Origin: CAYQMF01 sp964418595
GTDB taxonomy: Bacteria; Planctomycetota; UBA1135; UBA2386
NCBI GenBank assembly: GCA_964418595.1
Contig: CAYQMF010000203.1
Location: 1 to 6,189, forward strand
Direction of reading: 5' to 3'
Length of the DNA stretch: 6,189 nucleotides
In this document: piece by piece, positions 1-4,776 of the stretch
How positions within the stretch are numbered: position 1 is the stretch's first letter
Layout: the number at the start of each line of letters is the position of its first letter
Program-made: the position numbers and the translations under genes
Notes under the pieces: model-generated
The model's input: the letters and a program-made list of their open reading frames with translations, nothing else
What the model was told of the DNA's origin: nothing
Database searches by the model: none

Positions 1-590
1 TGCACACCAACGCCTACGACGAGGCGATCACGACGCCGACCGAGGAGTCGGTGCGGCGGGCGATGGCGATCCAGTTGATCATCAACCGCGAACTCGGCCA
101 GGCGAAGAACGAGAACCCGCAGCAGGGCTCGTTCCTCATCGAGGAACTCTCGGACCTCGTCGAGGAAGCGGTGATGAAGGAGTTCGAGCGGCTGGCGGAG
201 CGTGGCGGTGTGCTCGGCGCGATGGAGACGATGTACCAGCGCGCCAAGATCCAGGAGGAGTCGCTCTTCTACGAGCACCAGAAGAACACCGGCGAGCTGC
301 CGATCGTCGGCGTCAACACCTTCATCGGTCGCGACGGCTCACCGTTCGTGACCCCGCAGGAGGTACGGCGCTCCAGCGACGACGAGAAGCGCGCTCAGAT
401 CGCCACGGTCGAGGCGCTGTGGGAAGCGCAGGGCGAACGCTCCGCCGGCGCGCTGCGCGCCCTGCAGGACGCGGCGATGCGCGGCGGCAACGTGTTCGCG
501 TCGCTGATGACCTGCGCCAAGGTCTGCTCGCTCGGACAGATGTCGCAGGCCCTGTACCACGTCGGTGGGCAGTTCCGCCGCAACATGTGA
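1..590 (+). CDS. icmF: Fused isobutyryl-CoA mutase type enzyme (IcmF), C-terminal part
   Basis: This is the last 195 residues of an adenosylcobalamin-dependent acyl-CoA mutase; the coding frame enters at base 3 and the 5' part lies outside the window. The visible piece begins in the conserved HTNAYDEAI stretch of the mutase barrel, continues with INRELG and NENPQQGSF, then GGVLGAMETMYQR and IVGVNTF, and ends in GGQFRRNM. From family knowledge, this ending is characteristic of IcmF, in which the B12 domain and a MeaI-type G-protein domain precede the mutase domain. In agreement, no cobalamin DxHxxG motif follows the barrel. IcmF interconverts isobutyryl-CoA and n-butyryl-CoA in the cytoplasm, and some relatives act on isovaleryl- or pivalyl-CoA. 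The residues that set specificity are upstream and not visible, so the substrate is unproven. The TGA at 588-590 overlaps the ATG of mutA by one base, implying a shared transcript. Confidence 0.92.
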   Translation, partial: HTNAYDEAITTPTEESVRRAMAIQLIINRELGQAKNENPQQGSFLIEELSDLVEEAVMKEFERLAERGGVLGAMETMYQRAKIQEESLFYEHQKNTGELPIVGVNTFIGRDGSPFVTPQEVRRSSDDEKRAQIATVEALWEAQGERSAGALRALQDAAMRGGNVFASLMTCAKVCSLGQMSQALYHVGGQFRRNM

Positions 591-2071
591 TGGGCGAACG
601 CGGCGCGGAGGACGGCCTCGCCTGGCAGCCGCTCTACCGCGCGGCGGACCTCGCTCGCGATCCTGACCTGCAGGCGGCCCTGCAGGCCGCCGGCCGCGGC
701 GTGCGCGCGTGGCAGTCGGCGGCGGCGACCGACCGGCTCGGCGACGCCGAGGCGCTCCGGGACGAGGGCTTTTCGTCCGTCCGCGTCGACGACCCCGCCG
801 TGCCGCGCGCATTGGCGAAGGGCGAGATCCCGCCGGCGGCAACCCGGCTCGGCAGTGCGCTGACGGCGACGCTGCCCGTGGATGCGCTCGGCGCGCAGGC
901 GCTCGCCACCCTGGCGCAGCGGTTGCCGCAAGCACGCGCGACGCTGTCGGTCTTCTCGCAGCTCGATGGTCTCCCGCCCGCGCCGGCCCTCGCCCTCGCG
1001 CTCGCCGCGGGCGTCGAACTGCTGCGGCGATGCGGAGGTGCGGCCGCGCAGACCGCGCCTCTCCTGCTCTTGCCGGTCCCCGTCGGCACCGCGTTCACGA
1101 CGGAGATCGCCAAGCTCCGCGCCGCGCGCGCGACCTGGCGCGCCGTGCAAGCGGCGTTCGGCGCGACACCGGCGCCGGGCGGCCTCTTCGCGCGCGCCGA
1201 TCGCACCGGTTCGACGACCATCGACCCGCACGCCAATCTGATCCGCGGCGCCCTCGCCGCGTTCGCCGCCGCGGCCGGCGGCGCCGACCAGATCGAGCCG
1301 CTCCCCTTCGATCCGCAGGCGCCCGCGGAGGCGCGGCGCCTCGCGCTCAACCAGTTGCACCTGCTGCGGCACGAGGCCGGCCTCGCGCGAGTGCACGACC
1401 CCGCCGCCGGCGCCTACGCGATCGAGGCGCACACAAAGACGCTGGCGCAGGCCGCGTGGGAGTTGCTCCAGAAAGTCGAGGCCGCCGGCGGCTATGCCGA
1501 AGCGCCCTTCGACGTGCTGCTCGGGCTCGCTGCGGCGCGCACCGCCACCGCCGCCGCGGTCGCGCGCGGCGAGAAGGTCATCGTCGGCGCCAACCGCTTC
1601 GCCGACCCTCGCGCGCCCCTCGGCGCGAGCGCGGATGACACCCGGCCCGCGCGTACGTTCGAGGCCCTGCGCGCGCGCGCCGCGGCCCTGCCCGTTCGCC
1701 CGCGCGCCATGCTCCTGCCGTTCGGCGAAGGCGCCGCTCGCCGCGCCGCCGCCGAGTTCGCCGCCGACTTCCTGCGCCTCGCCGGCATCGAGGTCGACGA
1801 TCACCCGGGCTTCGCGGACGCCGCCGCGATGGCGGCGACGTTGGCGCAAGCACGAGCCCCCATCGCGGTCCTGTGCGGCGACGTGGGCGACGGCAGCTTC
1901 GTGCGCACTGCCCTGCCCGCGCTGCGCGCGGCAGCGCCGAAGACCCTCCTCTACGCCACCGGCCACGCGCCCGCAGGCAGCGAGCGCTGGGGCCATGTCG
2001 GCTTCCTGCACGAGGACCTGGATGCGCTCGGGACGCTGGGTGGGATCGTCACGCGGCTCGGGGGCGGGTAG
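590..2071 (+). CDS. mutA: Methylmalonyl-CoA mutase small subunit (MutA), short form
   Basis: The product has 493 residues, against roughly 640 for the Propionibacterium small subunit. I placed the start at the ATG overlapping the icmF stop. The N-terminus from there (GLAWQPLYRAADL, about 9-21) matches the usual PLYT-x-x-DL opening of the family, and no convincing Shine-Dalgarno is needed if translation is coupled. Landmarks are AAGVELLRR (139-147), EIAKLRAAR (172-180), DPHANLIRG (212-220), GGADQIEPLPFD (230-241), VHDPAAGAY (268-276) and VIVGANRF (330-337). The C-terminal domain (about 368-493) has the flavodoxin-like layout of a B12 domain, but the expected DxHxxG is replaced by PFGEGAARR, so cobalamin binding is unlikely. 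The catalytic SGYHMQEAGAT-type loop is also missing. Known small subunits are non-catalytic partners of MutB, and I infer the same role. Early barrel strands look shortened. Its partner mutB starts 2.7 kb downstream instead of adjacent. Confidence 0.9.
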   Translation: MGERGAEDGLAWQPLYRAADLARDPDLQAALQAAGRGVRAWQSAAATDRLGDAEALRDEGFSSVRVDDPAVPRALAKGEIPPAATRLGSALTATLPVDALGAQALATLAQRLPQARATLSVFSQLDGLPPAPALALALAAGVELLRRCGGAAAQTAPLLLLPVPVGTAFTTEIAKLRAARATWRAVQAAFGATPAPGGLFARADRTGSTTIDPHANLIRGALAAFAAAAGGADQIEPLPFDPQAPAEARRLALNQLHLLRHEAGLARVHDPAAGAYAIEAHTKTLAQAAWELLQKVEAAGGYAEAPFDVLLGLAAARTATAAAVARGEKVIVGANRFADPRAPLGASADDTRPARTFEALRARAAALPVRPRAMLLPFGEGAARRAAAEFAADFLRLAGIEVDDHPGFADAAAMAATLAQARAPIAVLCGDVGDGSFVRTALPALRAAAPKTLLYATGHAPAGSERWGHVGFLHEDLDALGTLGGIVTRLGGG

Positions 2072-2072
2072 G

Positions 2073-2651
2073 TCACCCGCCCACCCGACACCGCGTCCAC
2101 TCCTCCGGCCGGTGGAACGACAGCACCGGGTGCGGCGACGACGACGAGAGCACTGGTTCCTGCTGCCCACGCGTGGCGTCGTAGCGGCAGAACGACACGA
2201 ACACCTCCTCGCCCGGTGCCGCGCCCAGCGGCACGACCGCAGTTGCCCGCCAGCCCCCGGCAGTGCGCGTCGCCGTCGTTCTGATCGCGTCCGGATCGCA
2301 CGCCACCTCGTCGATGCCAGCGATCCGACGATGCTGGGCGTGGTCCGCGAAGCGCAGGTGCAGCTTCACGTTGTCGGGCGTGACGTGTACCTCGACGTAG
2401 CCGGGGTCATCGGCGCGGCGCGCGAAGATCTCGAACACGTCGCCCAGCTCCCACGTGCGCTGGTTGTGCGCGGTCGCCGTGTTGAACACGTCCTCGTCGT
2501 CGAGGTCGGCGCGCACGCACAGGGCGCCGTCGCGGATCGTGGCCTCCACCCGCGTCGCGCGCAGCGCGGGCTCCGGCGTCGCGCGCCACGCCTGCCGGAG
2601 CCAGAACACCGCCGGCATCTCGGCCGCGAGCACGATCGGCGCAGGCGTCAC
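2073..2651 (-). CDS. CBM9/DOMON-like beta-sandwich protein
   Basis: The product has 192 residues and resembles the carbohydrate-binding family 9-like (DOMON-like) fold. Supporting motifs are WELGDVFEIFAR (67-78), YVEVHVTPDNV (85-95), WRATAVVPL (134-142), VSFCRYD (152-158) and a closing HRPEEWTRCRV (180-190). In this superfamily the domain binds sugars or, in cytochrome-linked versions, heme; the ligand here is unknown. The predicted start is GTG at 2651-2649, four bases after the peroxidase stop, so the two genes are very likely co-transcribed. An ATG twelve codons in (residue 12) is a possible alternative start. No signal peptide is visible from either start, which is odd for a family that is mostly extracytoplasmic. 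The stop lies one base from the stop of mutA on the other strand. The fold assignment is from motif pattern only; a direct role with the peroxidase is inference from spacing. Confidence 0.72.
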   Translation of the reverse strand: MTPAPIVLAAEMPAVFWLRQAWRATPEPALRATRVEATIRDGALCVRADLDDEDVFNTATAHNQRTWELGDVFEIFARRADDPGYVEVHVTPDNVKLHLRFADHAQHRRIAGIDEVACDPDAIRTTATRTAGGWRATAVVPLGAAPGEEVFVSFCRYDATRGQQEPVLSSSSPHPVLSFHRPEEWTRCRVGG

Positions 2652-2655
2652 ACCG

Positions 2656-3642
2656 TCACTGCGGCAGGACCGGCGCCACGAAGGTCTCGGTGCTCCGCAG
2701 CGACTCGACGAACGCGACGAGATCCGCGATCTCCTGCTCCGTGACCGGGGGCTTCGTCCGCATGGCGGTGAGGATCGGATCGAGGTTCGGGTTGTCGATC
2801 CCGCCCTTCGCCATGATCGTGATTGCCTCCTTCAGGGTCGCCACGCTGCCGTCGTGGAAGTAGGGCGCGCTCTGAGCCGCCCCGCGCAGGCCCGGCGTCT
2901 TGAAGGCCCCGACCTTGGTCGGATCCTGCTTGCCACGACCGGGATCCTTGCCGTCGCCGACGCCGATGTTGTGGAAGAGGTGGTCGGTGAACGCCGGTGG
3001 CACGTGGCACGACGCGCAGCGCTCCGTGAACACACCTTCGCCCCGCTTGGCCTCGACCGACAGCGCCTTGCGGTCGTACGTCGAGCCACCGCTCTGCAGG
3101 CTGCGCACGAACGACGCCAGCGCCTTGACCATGTTGCTCCCGCTCGGCGCCTCATGGAACGCGCGCTGGAACTCGGCGGCATAAGCGGGGATCGCGGCGA
3201 GTGCCTTCGCCATGCCGTCCGGATCGCCGCCCATGTGCCCCTTCCAGGCCGCCTCGACGTTGGCCTCGAGCGTCGCGGCCCGACCGTCCCAGTAGAAGTA
3301 CGGCTGGTAGCCGACGTTGTAGAGGCTCGGCGAGTTGCGCGTGTTCTTGTCGCCGTTCACCTTGGTGGAGAACTGCTGGCCGTCGGTCCAGGCGTGCTCG
3401 TGCAGGTGGCAGGTCTGGCACGCCATGGTGCCGTTGCTCGACAGACGCTTGTCGAAGAACAGCATCTTGCCGAGGTGGACCTTCTCGGCCGTCAACGGGT
3501 TGTCGGCCGGGATCGCCATCGTCATGTTCTCGAGTCCGCGCGGCGTGGGCGGCAGGGCGGGTGCGGCGTCGGCGTTCCCGCCGCAGGCCGGGACGAGGAG
3601 TACGAAGGAGAGGAGGGCAAGCGATGAAAGCATCTGGTTCAC
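2656..3642 (-). CDS. Diheme cytochrome c peroxidase (CCP/MauG family) lipoprotein
   Basis: The product has 328 residues from the GTG at 3642-3640. That start has a GGAG at 3652-3649 with a six-base spacer; an ATG three codons later (3633) and in-frame ATGs at 3672 and 3705 fit less well. A hydrophobic stretch followed by VPAC (Cys20) looks like a lipobox, so the protein is probably a lipid-anchored periplasmic enzyme. Two c-type heme sites are present: CQTCH (75-79) and CASCH (209-213). Other family landmarks are LGKMLFFDKRLSSNG (57-71), NSPSLYNVGYQPYFYWDGRA (103-122), TDHLFHNIG (219-227), GAFKTPGLRG (245-254) and APYFHDGSVATLKEA (259-273). The family reduces H2O2 to water with electrons from small cytochromes or cupredoxins, while MauG-like members oxidise other substrates. 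Sequence does not separate these two roles. The CBM9-like gene follows four bases downstream. Confidence 0.92.
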   Translation of the reverse strand: MNQMLSSLALLSFVLLVPACGGNADAAPALPPTPRGLENMTMAIPADNPLTAEKVHLGKMLFFDKRLSSNGTMACQTCHLHEHAWTDGQQFSTKVNGDKNTRNSPSLYNVGYQPYFYWDGRAATLEANVEAAWKGHMGGDPDGMAKALAAIPAYAAEFQRAFHEAPSGSNMVKALASFVRSLQSGGSTYDRKALSVEAKRGEGVFTERCASCHVPPAFTDHLFHNIGVGDGKDPGRGKQDPTKVGAFKTPGLRGAAQSAPYFHDGSVATLKEAITIMAKGGIDNPNLDPILTAMRTKPPVTEQEIADLVAFVESLRSTETFVAPVLPQ

Positions 3643-3735
3643 GGGAGACTCCACAGCGAGAGGAGCGCCCATGTTCCGCCATCCGGCGCGCGCGGCCAAG
3701 GTCAAAGCCGCGCTGCGCCAGCTCGCCCGGGCGAC
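3643..3735. other. Short gene spacer with a 12-bp palindrome
   Basis: This 93-base gap separates the secreted-protein gene from the peroxidase gene on the minus strand. A perfect palindrome, TCGCCCGGGCGA, lies at 3723-3734, one base beyond the stop of the secreted-protein gene. There is no T-run after it, so an intrinsic terminator is not supported, and the palindrome leaves no loop unless the innermost bases unpair. It could attenuate read-through or be chance in GC-rich DNA. No promoter motif is convincing here, so the three minus-strand genes may share a transcript. Confidence 0.4.
3649..3652 (-). promoter_or_regulatory. Shine-Dalgarno deciding the peroxidase start
   Basis: On the minus strand GGAG precedes GTG by six bases (TGGAGTCTCCCGTG). 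The ATG at 3633 would sit fifteen bases away from the same element, so GTG at 3642 is preferred. Both starts keep the whole lipoprotein signal and lipobox. Confidence 0.6.
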
Positions 3736-4590
3736 TCAGTGGTACGTCTTGGCCGTCGTGATCGTGAGCGGCCCGAACACCATCCCCACCGCGAGAGGCT
3801 GCGAGCACGAGACGTGCAACGGGTTGTACGCGTTGCTCGCGGCACCCACAGTCACCGTCACCGCGAGATTGTTCGGCAGGCGACCTGGGTGACTCTGGTG
3901 GACAAGGGGTGCCGCGCCCCGCACCAGGGTCGTGACGTAGAGGTCGTCGCCGATGCGAGCGATGTTCTCGATGAAGACAGCGGCGTTGTCGTTCACTGGG
4001 AAGGTCGGCGGTGAGACAGGGTCGTAGGTCACCGACGTGACCGGCGACCCGCCGCCGCCGGAGCTGCCGACGACGCCCGATGACACCTGCACGGGGAACG
4101 AGGTGACGCCGGTGAACTTGGTGATGTAGCCGACCTCGGCGAACCCGCCGCTCGTGCACGGCGGCTCGACCGCGAAGCAGAACAGGTTCGAGAACGCCAC
4201 GTTGTTGGGCGCACCGAAGTCGAGGCCGATGGCCTGGCAGCAGGTCAGGGTGCTCGACGCCTCCGTCGGCAGCGTGATCCGCGTCTCGGCGATGCCGCTG
4301 GCCGGCAGGAAGAACGCGAACTCGACGAAGTTCGAGGTCACGGGCAGGCACAGGGTACCGAGGCCGGGGATGACCGTCGCGCCGCTGCCGGTGTCGCAGG
4401 CGAAGCAGACCAGCTCGAACGGCCTACCGGTCACGCGGATGATCACCTCCGCGCCGGGCACGGTGCCGGTGTTGCCGACGGCGATGACCTCGAGGACGAG
4501 GCCGCCCTGACCACCGCACTGGGCAGCGACCGGAGCCGGGGCGAGCGTGAGCGCGCCGATGAGAAGAGACGTCGAGAGCGAGCGAAACAT
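3736..4590 (-). CDS. Secreted cysteine-rich protein of unknown function
   Basis: I do not recognise a characterised family. The product has 284 residues. It opens with a Sec signal peptide (MFRSLSTSLLIGALTLAPAP, then VAAQC), probably cleaved near residues 23-24; Gln before Cys25 argues against a lipoprotein. The start ATG at 4590 has a strong Shine-Dalgarno, AGGAG, five bases upstream, so the open frame continuing far upstream is only a shadow of mutB. The mature part contains nine cysteines (25, 62, 65, 81, 117, 118, 138, 145, 262), mostly in the first half, suggesting disulfides. A beta-rich first module (about 30-145) includes VPGAEVIIRVTG, CFACDTGSG and LPASGIAETRITLP. A Gly/Ser linker (SSGGGGSP, 176-183) lies within the second half, and the last about 100 residues form another beta-rich region. 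From memory, the first module resembles a short domain common in exported proteins of some Planctomycetota; this is unverified. No membrane anchor or catalytic motif is visible. Confidence 0.75.
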   Translation of the reverse strand: MFRSLSTSLLIGALTLAPAPVAAQCGGQGGLVLEVIAVGNTGTVPGAEVIIRVTGRPFELVCFACDTGSGATVIPGLGTLCLPVTSNFVEFAFFLPASGIAETRITLPTEASSTLTCCQAIGLDFGAPNNVAFSNLFCFAVEPPCTSGGFAEVGYITKFTGVTSFPVQVSSGVVGSSGGGGSPVTSVTYDPVSPPTFPVNDNAAVFIENIARIGDDLYVTTLVRGAAPLVHQSHPGRLPNNLAVTVTVGAASNAYNPLHVSCSQPLAVGMVFGPLTITTAKTYH

Positions 4591-4595
4591 GGTTT

Positions 4596-4600
4596 CTCCT
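4596..4600 (-). promoter_or_regulatory. Strong ribosome binding site for the secreted protein
   Basis: On the minus strand AGGAG is followed by AAACC and then ATG at 4590, an ideal spacing. It fixes the start of the secreted-protein gene against the much longer open frame that continues upstream through mutB antisense. Confidence 0.8.
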
Positions 4601-4764
4601 AAAGGTGTGAAGTGATCCCCGGGGCAGAACTCGGGGCGCGCGAGATTGAAGGCGACGCGCACGGTCGTCGCAAGGTGCGCGACGCCGACCGCGGGTCGCC
4701 ACCCGCCGATACGGTGGTGCGCGTATCGCGCTGCTTTGTCCTTGGCGCGGCCGCGCGCGACCGC

Positions 4765-4768
4765 AAGG
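4765..4768 (+). promoter_or_regulatory. Putative ribosome binding site of mutB
   Basis: AAGG lies eight bases before the ATG at 4777. The frame is open well upstream with GTG codons, but this site and the family N-terminus alignment both favour 4777. Confidence 0.5.
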
Positions 4769-4776
4769 CTATCGCG

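Larger units (their letters stand above)
4591..4776. promoter_or_regulatory. Divergent promoter region between secreted-protein gene and mutB
   Basis: These 186 bases must carry the promoters of both flanking, divergently read genes. I see no clear -35/-10 pair, as expected in such GC-rich DNA. Structure that can be pointed to: a perfect 7-bp inverted repeat (CGATACG 4707-4713, CGTATCG 4722-4728, 8-base spacer); a 6-bp inverted repeat (CGTCGC 4666-4671, GCGACG 4679-4684); a palindrome CCCCGGGG at 4617-4624 that can also pair with CGGGG at 4632-4636 in the leader of the minus-strand gene; and TATCGCG repeated at 4724-4730 and 4770-4776. The first inverted repeat has operator-like geometry. Function is inferred from position only. 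Confidence 0.5.

Noticed and set aside
395..2170. Long minus-strand open frame (591 codons) opposite icmF and mutA
   Set aside because: Its translation is Arg/Gly/Ala-rich low-complexity text without family motifs, a usual GC-rich shadow of mutA, which has clear homology on the plus strand.
1494..2744. Plus-strand 416-codon frame spanning the mutA/CBM9-like junction
   Set aside because: Arg/Pro/Ser-rich composition without motifs; both genes it overlaps have convincing family matches in other frames.
2455..3627. Plus-strand 390-codon frame opposite the peroxidase
   Set aside because: It mirrors the peroxidase codons, has no recognisable domain, and the opposite strand has two heme motifs and a lipoprotein signal.
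3723..3734. Palindrome TCGCCCGGGCGA as a Rho-independent terminator
   Set aside because: It has no loop sequence of its own and no T-run on either side; the element is noted but termination is not claimed.
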